A stretch of DNA of 64,000 bases from Streptomyces mobaraensis NBRC 13819 = DSM 40847. Lineage in GTDB: Bacteria; Actinomycetota; Actinomycetes; Streptomycetales; Streptomycetaceae. Within the stretch, counting starts at the first letter, position 1. Each line of letters begins with the position of its first letter. The stretch is from NCBI RefSeq assembly GCF_017916255.1, contig NZ_CP072827.1, positions 4,675,501 through 4,739,500 of the forward strand. The letters run 5' to 3'. Shown one piece after another: positions 1-7,408 of the stretch. Below the pieces are notes generated by a model. That model saw only the letters and a list, made by a program, of their open reading frames with translations. It had not been told where the DNA came from and did no database searches. Made by a program: the position numbers and the translations under genes.

Positions 1-133
1 CCTCCTTGTAGAAGTCGTCGAGGTTGAGCACGGGCAGCCCGGTGCGGGCGGCCAGGGACGACTTGCCGGAGCCGGAAGGGCCGGTCAGCAGGATCACGCG
101 GGCGCACGGCGCCTGGGGCGGGAGGGCAGTCAC
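1..133 (-). CDS. Uridine kinase-like P-loop kinase, 5' end only
   Basis: This is the N-terminal 44 residues of a gene that runs off the left edge. The GTG start is at 133. Residues about 18-26 form a Walker A loop (GPSGSGKSS) preceded by the strand VILLT, and the fragment ends with LNLDDFYKE. A D-D-F-Y motif after the P-loop is typical of uridine kinases and phosphoribulokinase-like enzymes, which phosphorylate uridine or cytidine in pyrimidine salvage. The nearby deoC and punA genes fit a nucleoside-salvage neighbourhood. The fold is clear; the exact substrate is inferred, because the rest of the protein is missing. Confidence 0.75.
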   Translation of the reverse strand, partial: MTALPPQAPCARVILLTGPSGSGKSSLAARTGLPVLNLDDFYKE

Positions 134-257
134 GGAACACCAGTGTGACGCATTGGGCCGGAAGGGGGACCCCCCTGGGTCGCCGGATGCGCCGAGAGTG
201 ACGATTAAACTACGCTGCGTGGCTGAATGGTTCCGGTTCCCGGCTCGGCAGGTGGTC

Positions 258-701
258 ATGGCCTCGCACGCACGTCACGCGTTCCGTCCGTCCTCACGTC
301 TCGCGCGCCCCCTGGTCCGGACGGGGCTGACGCTCACCGCGGGGGCCGCCATCGCCGTCACGGGGGCGACCGAGGCGAGCGCCCGGCCGTCCGTCCATCC
401 GTCCGGCCGTCACGCCGCCCGTCCGGGCAGCACGGCGCAGGCCCAGCTCGGGCCGATCGATCTGGCCGCCGCGGCGGAGGGGGCGCGGATCGGCCTCCAG
501 AAGTCGGTGGAGCCGCTGATCCCGGTACTGCGGATGCTGCCCGTCAACCCGCTCGCGCGGACGGGCTCGGACCCGCTGAACAACGCGATCGGCACGCAGG
601 TGGGGGACTTCAAGCCGATCAGCACCCGGGCGGTGACGGGCTCCCTGTCGGACGGCGGGAAGGTGCAGGACCTTCCGGGGCTGAACATGCTGCCGCGCTG
701 A
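258..701 (+). CDS. Small secreted protein of unknown function
   Basis: It encodes 147 residues. The ATG at 258 was chosen because it puts a basic N-terminus (arginines and histidines) directly in front of the hydrophobic stretch LTLTAGAAIAVTGATEASA, a plausible signal peptide ending near residue 43. The mature part is short, lacks cysteines and ends with DLPGLNMLP. No catalytic motif is visible. It is divergent from the uridine kinase gene and converges on the aldehyde dehydrogenase operon, with a strong hairpin between. I do not recognise a family beyond the small exported proteins common in Streptomyces. Confidence 0.6.
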   Translation: MASHARHAFRPSSRLARPLVRTGLTLTAGAAIAVTGATEASARPSVHPSGRHAARPGSTAQAQLGPIDLAAAAEGARIGLQKSVEPLIPVLRMLPVNPLARTGSDPLNNAIGTQVGDFKPISTRAVTGSLSDGGKVQDLPGLNMLPR

Positions 702-722
702 GACGGTACGGAGGAGCCGCGA

Positions 723-753
723 AGAGGGCGGGACCGTGACGGTCCCGCCCTCT
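723..753. terminator. Bidirectional hairpin terminator
   Basis: A 13-bp perfect stem (AGAGGGCGGGACC with its complement) closes a 5-nt loop between two convergent genes. It has no T-run, which is usual for Streptomyces terminators. Confidence 0.7.
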
Positions 754-778
754 CGGCGTCTCAGTACCTCTCGGTGCC

Positions 779-1663
779 TCAGTACGAGGAGCCGCCCGCG
801 CCCAGCGACCCCGTCGGGTGCCAGACGGTCTTGGTCTCCAGGAACGCCATCAGCCGCTTGGTGCCCGGCGTCGCCGCCCAGTCCACAGCCTGTGGACGGA
901 GGACACGCTTCAGGTTGTCCGCCGCGGCCGCCTCCAGCTCCGTCGCGAGCTCCGCGCCCGCCCCGGCCAGGTCGATCGCGTTGACGTCCTGGTGCGCGGC
1001 CAGCGACGGCATGATCTCCGCCGCGCGGCCGGACAGGATGTTGACGACGCCGCCCGGCACGTCGGAGGTGGCCAGCACCTCGCCGAGGGAGAGCGCCGGC
1101 AGCGGCGCCTTCTCGGACGCGACCACGACGACCGTGTTGCCGGCCGCGATCACCGGAGCGATCACCGAGACCAGGCCGAGGAACGACGAGTCCTGCGGCG
1201 CGACCACGGCCACGACGCCCGTCGGCTCGGGGGACGAGACGTTGAAGAACGGCCCGGCCACCGGGTTGGTGCCGCCCGCGATCTGGGCGATCTTGTCCGT
1301 CCAGCCGGCGTACCAGACCCAGCGGTCGATCGCGGCGTCCACCTGCGCGGCGGCCTTGGCCTTGGACAGGCCCTCCGCGTCGGCGACTTCGGCGACGAAC
1401 TGGTCCCGGCGGCCCTCCAGCATCTCCGCGACGCGGTAGAGGATCTGGCCGCAGTTGTAGGCGGTCGCGCCGGACCAGGCGGAGAACGCCTTGCGCGCGG
1501 CCACGACGGCGTCACGGCCGTCCTTGCGGGACGACAGGGGCGCGTTGGCGAGCCAGTTGCCCTTGGAGTCGGTCACCTCGTACACCCGCCCGCTCTCGGA
1601 CCGGGGGAACTTGCCCCCGACGAACAGCTTGTACGTCTTGAAGACGCTCAGACGCTCAGACAT
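779..1663 (-). CDS. Truncated, catalytically dead aldehyde dehydrogenase-like protein
   Basis: This encodes 294 residues, against roughly 480 for an ordinary aldehyde dehydrogenase. The N-terminal NAD-binding part is recognisable: FVGGKF near the start, then VVAVVAPQDSSFLGL at the position of the usual PWNFP segment, and AAGNTVVVV. It lacks the ELGGK glutamate and any GQxC catalytic cysteine, so it should not catalyse the reaction itself. It starts at ATG 1663 and overlaps the stop of the upstream full-length enzyme by 8 nt, so translation is probably coupled at a fixed ratio. A likely role is a structural or regulatory partner of that enzyme, comparable to the non-catalytic second half of ALDH16-type proteins. 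The family call is firm; the partnership is inferred. Confidence 0.8.
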   Translation of the reverse strand: MSERLSVFKTYKLFVGGKFPRSESGRVYEVTDSKGNWLANAPLSSRKDGRDAVVAARKAFSAWSGATAYNCGQILYRVAEMLEGRRDQFVAEVADAEGLSKAKAAAQVDAAIDRWVWYAGWTDKIAQIAGGTNPVAGPFFNVSSPEPTGVVAVVAPQDSSFLGLVSVIAPVIAAGNTVVVVASEKAPLPALSLGEVLATSDVPGGVVNILSGRAAEIMPSLAAHQDVNAIDLAGAGAELATELEAAAADNLKRVLRPQAVDWAATPGTKRLMAFLETKTVWHPTGSLGAGGSSY

Positions 1664-3086
1664 CGAGGTACGCCTCCAGACCGTGTCGGCCACCCTCGCG
1701 ACCGAAGCCCGACTCCTTGTACCCGCCGAAGGGCGAAGTCGGATCGAACTTGTTGAACGTGTTGGCCCAGACGACGCCGGCCCGCAGCTTGCTCGCGACG
1801 GCGAGCATGCGCGATCCCTTCTCCGTCCAGATGCCGGCCGACAGCCCGTACTGGGAGTTGTTGGCCTTGGCGACGGCCTCCGCCGGGGTGCGGAAGGTCA
1901 GCACGGACAGCACCGGGCCGAAGATCTCCTCGCGGGCGATCCGGTGGGCCTGGGTGACGTTGGTGAACACCGTCGGCGCGAACCAGTAGCCGGACGAGGG
2001 CAGTTCGCAGGCCGGGGCCCAGCGCTCGGCGCCCTCCGCGACACCGCTGTCGGCCAGCTCGGTGATCCGGGCGAGCTGCTCGGCGGAGTTGATCGCGCCG
2101 ACGTCGGTGTTCTTGTCCAGCGGGTCGCCGACGCGCAGCGTCGCCATCCGGCGCTTCAGGGCGTCCATCAGCTCGTCCTGGATCGACTCCTGCACCAGCA
2201 GGCGCGAACCGGCGCAGCAGACCTGCCCCTGGTTGAAGAAGATGCCGTTGACGATGCCCTCGACGGCCTGGTCGACCGGGGCGTCGTCGAAGACGATGTT
2301 GGCGCCCTTGCCGCCCAGTTCGAGGGTGAGCTTCTTGCCCGTGCCGGCGACGGTCCGGGCGATGGCCTTGCCGACGGCGGTGGAGCCGGTGAAGGCGACC
2401 TTGTCGATGCCGTCGTGGCCCACCAGCGCGGCACCCGTCGTGCCGTCACCGGTCAGGATGTTGACGACGCCCTTGGGCAGCCCGGCCTGGCGGCAGATGT
2501 CCGCGAAGAACAGGGCCGACAGGGGCGTGGTCTCGGCCGGCTTGAGGACGACCGTGTTGCCCGCGGCCAGCGCCGGGGCGATCTTCCACGCCAGCATCAG
2601 CAGCGGGAAGTTCCACGGGATGACCTGGCCCGCGACGCCCAGCGGCCTCGGGTCCGGGCCGAAGCCCGCGTGCTCCAGCTTGTCGGCCCAGCCCGCGTAG
2701 TAGAAGAAGTGCGCGGCGACCAGCGGGAGGTCCGCGTCGCGGGTCTCCTTGATCGGCTTGCCGTTGTCCAGCGTCTCCAGGACGGCCAGTTCGCGGGAGC
2801 GCTCCTGGATGATGCGGGCGATGCGGAAGAGGTACTTGGCGCGCTCGGAGCCGGGCAGCGCGGACCACTTCTCGAACGCCTTGCGGGCGGCCTTCACGGC
2901 CGCGTCCACGTCGGCGTCGGTGGCCTGGGCGACCTCGGAGAGGACCTCCTCGGTCGACGGGGAGACGGTCTTGAAGACCTTGCCGTCGGACGCCTCGCGG
3001 AACTCGCCGTCGATGAACAGGCCGTAGGAGGGGGCGATGTCGACGACGGCGCGCGACTCGGGCGCCGGTGCGTAATCGAAAGCCAT
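1656..3086 (-). CDS. NAD(P)-dependent aldehyde dehydrogenase
   Basis: A full-length 476-residue class 3 ALDH-superfamily enzyme. Visible hallmarks are PWNFP (about 157-161), FTGSTAVGK (232-240), ELGGK with the general-base Glu256, and GQVCCAG with catalytic Cys290. It follows deoC by 2 nt in the same operon. DeoC releases acetaldehyde from deoxyribose-5-phosphate, so oxidation of acetaldehyde to acetate is the most natural role, although the substrate cannot be read from sequence. ATG 3086 is immediately downstream of the deoC stop and its 3' end overlaps the truncated paralogue. Confidence 0.92.
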   Translation of the reverse strand: MAFDYAPAPESRAVVDIAPSYGLFIDGEFREASDGKVFKTVSPSTEEVLSEVAQATDADVDAAVKAARKAFEKWSALPGSERAKYLFRIARIIQERSRELAVLETLDNGKPIKETRDADLPLVAAHFFYYAGWADKLEHAGFGPDPRPLGVAGQVIPWNFPLLMLAWKIAPALAAGNTVVLKPAETTPLSALFFADICRQAGLPKGVVNILTGDGTTGAALVGHDGIDKVAFTGSTAVGKAIARTVAGTGKKLTLELGGKGANIVFDDAPVDQAVEGIVNGIFFNQGQVCCAGSRLLVQESIQDELMDALKRRMATLRVGDPLDKNTDVGAINSAEQLARITELADSGVAEGAERWAPACELPSSGYWFAPTVFTNVTQAHRIAREEIFGPVLSVLTFRTPAEAVAKANNSQYGLSAGIWTEKGSRMLAVASKLRAGVVWANTFNKFDPTSPFGGYKESGFGREGGRHGLEAYLDV

Positions 3087-3088
3087 GG

Positions 3089-4081
3089 TCAGTCCACCGT
3101 CACGTAGTCGGGACCGGAGTAGCGGCCGGTGCTGAGCTTCTGCCGCTGCATCAGCAGGTCGTTGAGCAGGCTGGAGGCACCGAAACGGAACCACTCGTTC
3201 GTCAGCCACTCCTCGCCGACGGTCTCGTTCACCAGCACCAGGAACTTGAGCGCGTCCTTGGTGGTGCGGATGCCGCCGGCGGGCTTGACGCCGACCTGCA
3301 CGCCGGTCAGCGCGCGGAAGTCGCGGACGGCCTCCAGCATCAGCAGCGTGTTGGCGGGGGTGGCGTTGACGGCGACCTTGCCGGTCGAGGTCTTGATGAA
3401 GTCGGCGCCGGCCAGCATGCCGAGCCAGGAGGCGCGGCGGATGTTGTCGTACGTCGACAGCTCGCCGGTCTCGAAGATGACCTTCAGGCGGGCGGCGGTG
3501 CCGTCCTCGCGGCGGCACGCCTCCTTGACGGCCTTGATCTCCTCGAAGACCTTCAGGTAGCCCCCGGCCAGGAACGCACCGCGGTCGATCACCATGTCGA
3601 TCTCGTGCGCGCCGGCGGCGACGGCGTCCTTGGTGTCCGCCAGCTTCACCGGCAGGGCCGCCCGGCCCGCGGGGAAGGCGGTGGCGACGGACGCGACCTT
3701 CACGTCCGAGCCGCGCACAGCCTCGGCCGCGGTGGCCACCATGTCGGGGTAGACGCAGACGGCGGCGGTCCGCGGGGTGCCGCGGTCCGTCGGGTCCGGG
3801 TTGAGGGCCTTGGCGCACAGCGCCCGGACCTTGCCCGGGGTGTCCGCGCCCTCCAGGGTCGTCAGGTCGATCATCGAGATCGCCAGGTCGATGGCGTACG
3901 CCTTCGCCGTCGTCTTGATCGAGCGGGTGCCGAGCGCGGCGGCGCGGCCCTCCAGCCCGACCGGGTCGACGCCCGGGAGGCCGTGCAGGAAGCGGCGCAG
4001 CGCACCGTCGGAGGCGGTCACGTCCGCCATAGACGCCAGTCGCTCCGCGGCTTCTTTGCCGTGGGAAGGAACAGTGGGCAT
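3089..4081 (-). CDS. deoC: Deoxyribose-phosphate aldolase
   Basis: It encodes 330 residues, longer at the N-terminus than the roughly 220-260 residues of short bacterial DeoC, as in the eukaryotic-like branch. The enzyme cleaves 2-deoxyribose-5-phosphate to acetaldehyde and glyceraldehyde-3-phosphate. The Schiff-base lysine lies in FIKTSTGK, the second active-site lysine in GVKPAGGIRT, and the catalytic aspartate region in EIDMVID. It is the first gene of an operon with two aldehyde dehydrogenases. ATG 4081 is preferred; an in-frame GTG at 4087 is possible. The palindrome CTACGCGCGTAG lies 20 bp upstream and also precedes punA. Confidence 0.95.
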   Translation of the reverse strand: MPTVPSHGKEAAERLASMADVTASDGALRRFLHGLPGVDPVGLEGRAAALGTRSIKTTAKAYAIDLAISMIDLTTLEGADTPGKVRALCAKALNPDPTDRGTPRTAAVCVYPDMVATAAEAVRGSDVKVASVATAFPAGRAALPVKLADTKDAVAAGAHEIDMVIDRGAFLAGGYLKVFEEIKAVKEACRREDGTAARLKVIFETGELSTYDNIRRASWLGMLAGADFIKTSTGKVAVNATPANTLLMLEAVRDFRALTGVQVGVKPAGGIRTTKDALKFLVLVNETVGEEWLTNEWFRFGASSLLNDLLMQRQKLSTGRYSGPDYVTVD

Positions 4082-4100
4082 GGTCACCCGATGAGCATAT

Positions 4101-4112
4101 CTACGCGCGTAG
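4101..4112. promoter_or_regulatory. Palindromic operator candidate upstream of deoC
   Basis: The perfect 12-bp palindrome CTACGCGCGTAG sits 20 bp before the deoC start. An identical palindrome sits 26 bp before the punA start. Shared placement in front of two genes of one catabolic pathway suggests a common repressor; the DeoR-family protein encoded at 17,879-18,919 is the nearest candidate. The palindrome is observed; the protein that binds it is inferred. Confidence 0.6.
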
Positions 4113-4313
4113 CGCGTGTCACCCCCTGCACGGTGTGGAAGCGCTCAGTCCGCCTGTTGTCGACGGCCGGTGACATAGGAAAGACGGTGCGATGACACAC
4201 GCTCCGTAGATTCATTCCCAGCAGCACCGCCCGACTCACCGGCCCCACACCTTGAGGAAAGCGGCATGCGGATCGTCTACCCGCCGTCCAGCGCTCGTCA
4301 CCAGGAGCCACGC

Positions 4314-5246
4314 ATGTCCCGTCGCCGTCACACCCTGCGCATCGCCCTCGCCTCCGCCGCCGTCGCGGGGGCCGTGCTCGCCCCGGTCTCCACCGCGTTC
4401 GCCGCGCCCCACACCCCTGCCGCGGCGGCGAAGTCCTCGCCGGTGCGGACCGTCAAGCTGCTCGACGGCAGCGTCGCCAAGGTCTACAAGGACGCCAAGG
4501 GCCGCGAGTACCGCGCCGAGCTCCTCAGTTCGAAGGGCGCCAAGCTCGGGGTGCTGGACGCCGAGCGGCCGTATGTCCTCCGCGGCGACATCCTCATCGA
4601 GATCGACGTCATGACCGGCAAGGTCGGCTCGCTGCGCGCCAAGGACATCGGTCTCGGCACGGACCGCGGCCACCACAACGCCCGCGGCGGCACGCAGGTC
4701 GGAATCACCGCCCTGCCCGGCGGCAAGGACAACCGCGCCGTCGTCTACCAGCACTCGCGCTACGAGCACACGGCGTTCGTCGTCTGGAACGGCAACCTCG
4801 CGGCGGTCCTGGACGCCAAGCACCCGCAGAAGCCCGTCGGCAAGGGCGGCGACTACCTGGTCAAGCTGAATGCCCGCAACGGAAAGGTGACGGCGGTCAA
4901 GGACAAGGGCCACCGTGGCCCGTCCCTCCCGTCCGGCAAGTGCGTCGCGCAGAAGGAGCAGAGCATCGGCGCGGGCGCGATGGCGTCCCTGTACAACACC
5001 CCGCGCGGCCCGGAGGCGTGGCTGCACACGGCGGACGACAACGGCCGTCCCGCGTACTTCGCCCACCTGGACCGCAAGCACCCCTCCCTCCCCAAGGACG
5101 CGGGCATCATCGCGAAGATCACCAACCTCGGCAGCGCCCAGCCGAAGTTCGTGTTCCAGACGCAGGGCGGTCCCGGCAGCCACCCGGCCACCGCGCTGTT
5201 CCCGAAGCTGCCCAAGGGCTGCGTCGTGGTGAACCACGTCAAGTAA
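4314..5246 (+). CDS. Secreted protein of unknown function
   Basis: It encodes 310 residues. The start at ATG 4314 follows an AGGAG ribosome-binding site and gives a classical signal peptide (MSRRRH, a hydrophobic core, cleavage after AFA near residue 31). The mature protein contains two similar segments, each with a V-L-D-A-(E/K) turn, a G-D-(I/Y)-L strand and a basic loop, and it has two cysteines (SGKC and PKGC) that could form a disulfide outside the cell. No enzymatic motif is visible. A perfect hairpin follows the gene, so it is probably monocistronic. Confidence 0.75.
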   Translation: MSRRRHTLRIALASAAVAGAVLAPVSTAFAAPHTPAAAAKSSPVRTVKLLDGSVAKVYKDAKGREYRAELLSSKGAKLGVLDAERPYVLRGDILIEIDVMTGKVGSLRAKDIGLGTDRGHHNARGGTQVGITALPGGKDNRAVVYQHSRYEHTAFVVWNGNLAAVLDAKHPQKPVGKGGDYLVKLNARNGKVTAVKDKGHRGPSLPSGKCVAQKEQSIGAGAMASLYNTPRGPEAWLHTADDNGRPAYFAHLDRKHPSLPKDAGIIAKITNLGSAQPKFVFQTQGGPGSHPATALFPKLPKGCVVVNHVK

Positions 5247-5267
5247 CACCCGGAATCACCCTGTGCA

Positions 5268-5303
5268 CCGGGGCGGGCCGTCGTCACCAGCGGCCCGCCC
5301 CGG
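5268..5303 (+). terminator. Hairpin terminator after the secreted-protein gene
   Basis: A 13-bp perfect stem (CCGGGGCGGGCCG with its complement) and a 10-nt loop begin 21 bp after the stop codon. Confidence 0.7.
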
Positions 5304-5406
5304 TGTCGTCGTTTCCCTCCTCATGTGTGCGTTCCCGCTGGTACGGGCGGTACGGCGTTGCCGTACTGCAACGTCCGGGAGGCTCGTGGTCCGGCAGAAT
5401 CGGGCC

Positions 5407-6024
5407 ATGACGAGTTCACCGGAAGCGCCGGAGTTCGCCGAGCGCCGCTACCGCTCCGCCGCAGGCATCGCGAGCGGCGTCCTGCTGCTCGCGCTGGCCG
5501 CCTGGCTGGGCGGCGACGCGATCGTGCGGGGCACCGGCCGGACGCCGTGGCTGGCGCTGGCGGGGCTGTTGTTCCTGGTGCCGCTGGTCATCGCGTTCAC
5601 CGTGCGCCCCGCGGTCTGGGCCTCCGAGGACCGCCTCCTGGTCCGCAACCCCTTCCGGACGATCAGCCTGCCGTGGTCCCGCGTCGCCACCGTCCGCGCC
5701 GGATACTCCAGCGAGGTGCTGACCGAGACCGCGAAGTACCAGCTCTGGGCCATCCCCGTCTCCCTCCGCCAGCGCAAGCGGGCCGCCGGCCGCCAGCAGC
5801 GCGCGGCGGCGGAGGGCATCAGCGACCGGGCCACCCTCCGCCCGTCCGACACCCCTGACCGCTCCCCCTCCGACCAGGCCATCGAGGACCTCCGCGAACT
5901 CGCCGAGCGCTGCGCCCGCCGGGAGGGCGCGCAGGGGGAGACGGCGGTCCGGTGGGCGTACGAGCTGATCGTGCCGTCGCTGGTGGGGCTGGTGTTGTGC
6001 GTGGTGCTGTACGCGGTGATCTGA
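5407..6024 (+). CDS. PH-like domain membrane protein
   Basis: It encodes 205 residues. Two hydrophobic helices lie near residues 18-38 and 46-66, followed by a soluble stretch (WASEDRLLVRNPFRTISLPW) of the kind found in bacterial PH-like (bPH) domains, a basic low-complexity linker, and a C-terminal helix (LIVPSLVGLVLCVVLYAVI). This N-terminal two-helix plus bPH plus C-terminal helix arrangement is common in Streptomyces membrane proteins of unknown function. It stands alone between a terminator and a convergent SDR gene. Confidence 0.75.
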   Translation: MTSSPEAPEFAERRYRSAAGIASGVLLLALAAWLGGDAIVRGTGRTPWLALAGLLFLVPLVIAFTVRPAVWASEDRLLVRNPFRTISLPWSRVATVRAGYSSEVLTETAKYQLWAIPVSLRQRKRAAGRQQRAAAEGISDRATLRPSDTPDRSPSDQAIEDLRELAERCARREGAQGETAVRWAYELIVPSLVGLVLCVVLYAVI

Positions 6025-6067
6025 CCGACGTACGGAGACCGGGTGGTGGGCGGGGCGGACGGCGCGT

Positions 6068-6844
6068 TCACCGCGGCCGCGGGGCCGTGCGCCCTTCCGC
6101 CTCCCGCTGCCGGGACACGCCCGTGGACCCCGTGCCGTCGCCGTCCGATGCCACCCGGGACCGTCGGTCGACGAGGGCCTGGAAGGCGCCCGGGTCGCCG
6201 ATGACTTCCTCGGCGCGGTCCCGCCGCCGATGCAGGGCGAAGTACCTGGCCCCGATGGCGTCGGGGTCCGTCTCGCCGCCCGGGACGATGCCGGAGGCGA
6301 TCGTCACCGTGGCGACGTGGACCCCCTCCGGCCGGAGTTCGGTGCGCAGGGCATGCGCCCAGTTCCGGAGGCCGGCCATGGCCATGCCGACGTTGGCGAG
6401 GAAGGGCGCCGGGACCGTCGAGGAGACGCCGGTGGTCAGGAGCAGCGTGCCGCTGCCCCGGGCCCGCATCGTCGGCAGCACGTGCCGCACGGCGCTCACG
6501 GCCCCCAGCACATGCAGCTCGAACTGCGCCGTCACCGACTCGACCGTGGTCTGCGCGGCGTGGGTGATCGGCCCGGTCGGGCTGGGGCTGAACTCCAGGA
6601 CGTCGACCGGCCCCAGAGCACCCTCCGCCGAGGCGAGGGCCGCGGTGAGGGATCCGCGGTCGCGGATGTCGGCGGAGAAGGCGGCGGCGGTGATGCCCTC
6701 CCCGGCCAGTTCGTCGACCAGGACGTCGAGCTTCGCCCGGGTGCGCGCGATCAGCCCGACCCGGAAGCCGCGACGGCCGAACGCGCGGGCCACTCCCATC
6801 CCCAGCCCGGGCCCGGCACCGACGACCACCAGCGTCTTCTCCAT
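6068..6844 (-). CDS. Short-chain dehydrogenase/reductase
   Basis: It encodes 258 residues, the normal SDR length. The Rossmann nucleotide-binding motif is at the N-terminus (GAGPGLGMGVARAFG). However, the expected catalytic YxxxK is not evident: after the central TTGVSS strand the protein has PFLANVGMAMAGLRNW, with no Tyr-x-x-x-Lys. It may therefore be an atypical or inactive SDR. ATG 6844 follows GAGGAGG. It is divergent from an HxlR-family regulator gene 114 bp away, a classic arrangement in which the regulator controls the oxidoreductase. Confidence 0.8.
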   Translation of the reverse strand: MEKTLVVVGAGPGLGMGVARAFGRRGFRVGLIARTRAKLDVLVDELAGEGITAAAFSADIRDRGSLTAALASAEGALGPVDVLEFSPSPTGPITHAAQTTVESVTAQFELHVLGAVSAVRHVLPTMRARGSGTLLLTTGVSSTVPAPFLANVGMAMAGLRNWAHALRTELRPEGVHVATVTIASGIVPGGETDPDAIGARYFALHRRRDRAEEVIGDPGAFQALVDRRSRVASDGDGTGSTGVSRQREAEGRTAPRPR

Positions 6845-6958
6845 GAAGTCCCCTCCTCGCGGCAATACTTACTCTTTGTTCGCAGCCTCATGCTTCGTCA
6901 CTACGGTGAGGGGGACAAGACGGCACATCGCTGTCGGCGACGCACACGGAGGTAACCG
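6845..6958. promoter_or_regulatory. Divergent SDR/hxlR promoter region
   Basis: This 114-bp region separates the SDR and HxlR genes. An AT-rich core (6864-6882, around AATACTTACTCTTTGTTC) stands out from the GC-rich surroundings and could hold the overlapping promoters and the HxlR operator. Confidence 0.45.
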
Positions 6959-7366
6959 TTGTCCCGTATCCCGAACGTGTCGGCGGCCGAGACCGGCGAG
7001 TCCGAGGAGGACGTGTGCCGGCAGATCCTGCGGATCCTCGGCGTGATCGGCGACAAGTGGAGCATCCTGGTCGTCGGGACACTCCGCGACCGTACGCTCC
7101 GCTTCGGCGAACTCCACCGCGCCGTCACCGGCATCTCGCAGCGGATGCTCACGCTGACGCTGCGGCAGCTCGAACGCGACGGCCTGCTGACCCGAACGGT
7201 CCACGCCAGCGTGCCTCCCCGCGTGGAGTACACGCTGACCGAGCTCGGCTCGACACTGTTGACCGCCGCCACGGCCCTGGGCGACTGGGCCGCCGCCCAC
7301 CGAAACGAGATCGAGAACAACCGGCGGCACTACGACGAGGCGCACCCGCCACGGGCGCGGCGCTGA
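6959..7366 (+). CDS. HxlR-family winged-helix transcriptional regulator
   Basis: It encodes 135 residues, typical for HxlR proteins. The diagnostic cysteine precedes the winged helix (DVCRQILRILGVIGDKWS), followed by FGELHRAVTGISQRMLTLTLRQLERDGL and the wing PPRVEYTLTELG. Single-cysteine HxlR proteins often sense quinones or electrophiles. A TTG start at 6959 is chosen because GGAGG lies exactly 6 nt upstream and no ATG fits. It most likely controls the divergent SDR gene. Confidence 0.85.
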   Translation: MSRIPNVSAAETGESEEDVCRQILRILGVIGDKWSILVVGTLRDRTLRFGELHRAVTGISQRMLTLTLRQLERDGLLTRTVHASVPPRVEYTLTELGSTLLTAATALGDWAAAHRNEIENNRRHYDEAHPPRARR

Positions 7367-7408
7367 TGCGTCTGCGGGCCCCGGCCCGGCTTGGCGCCCG
7401 GTTCACCC

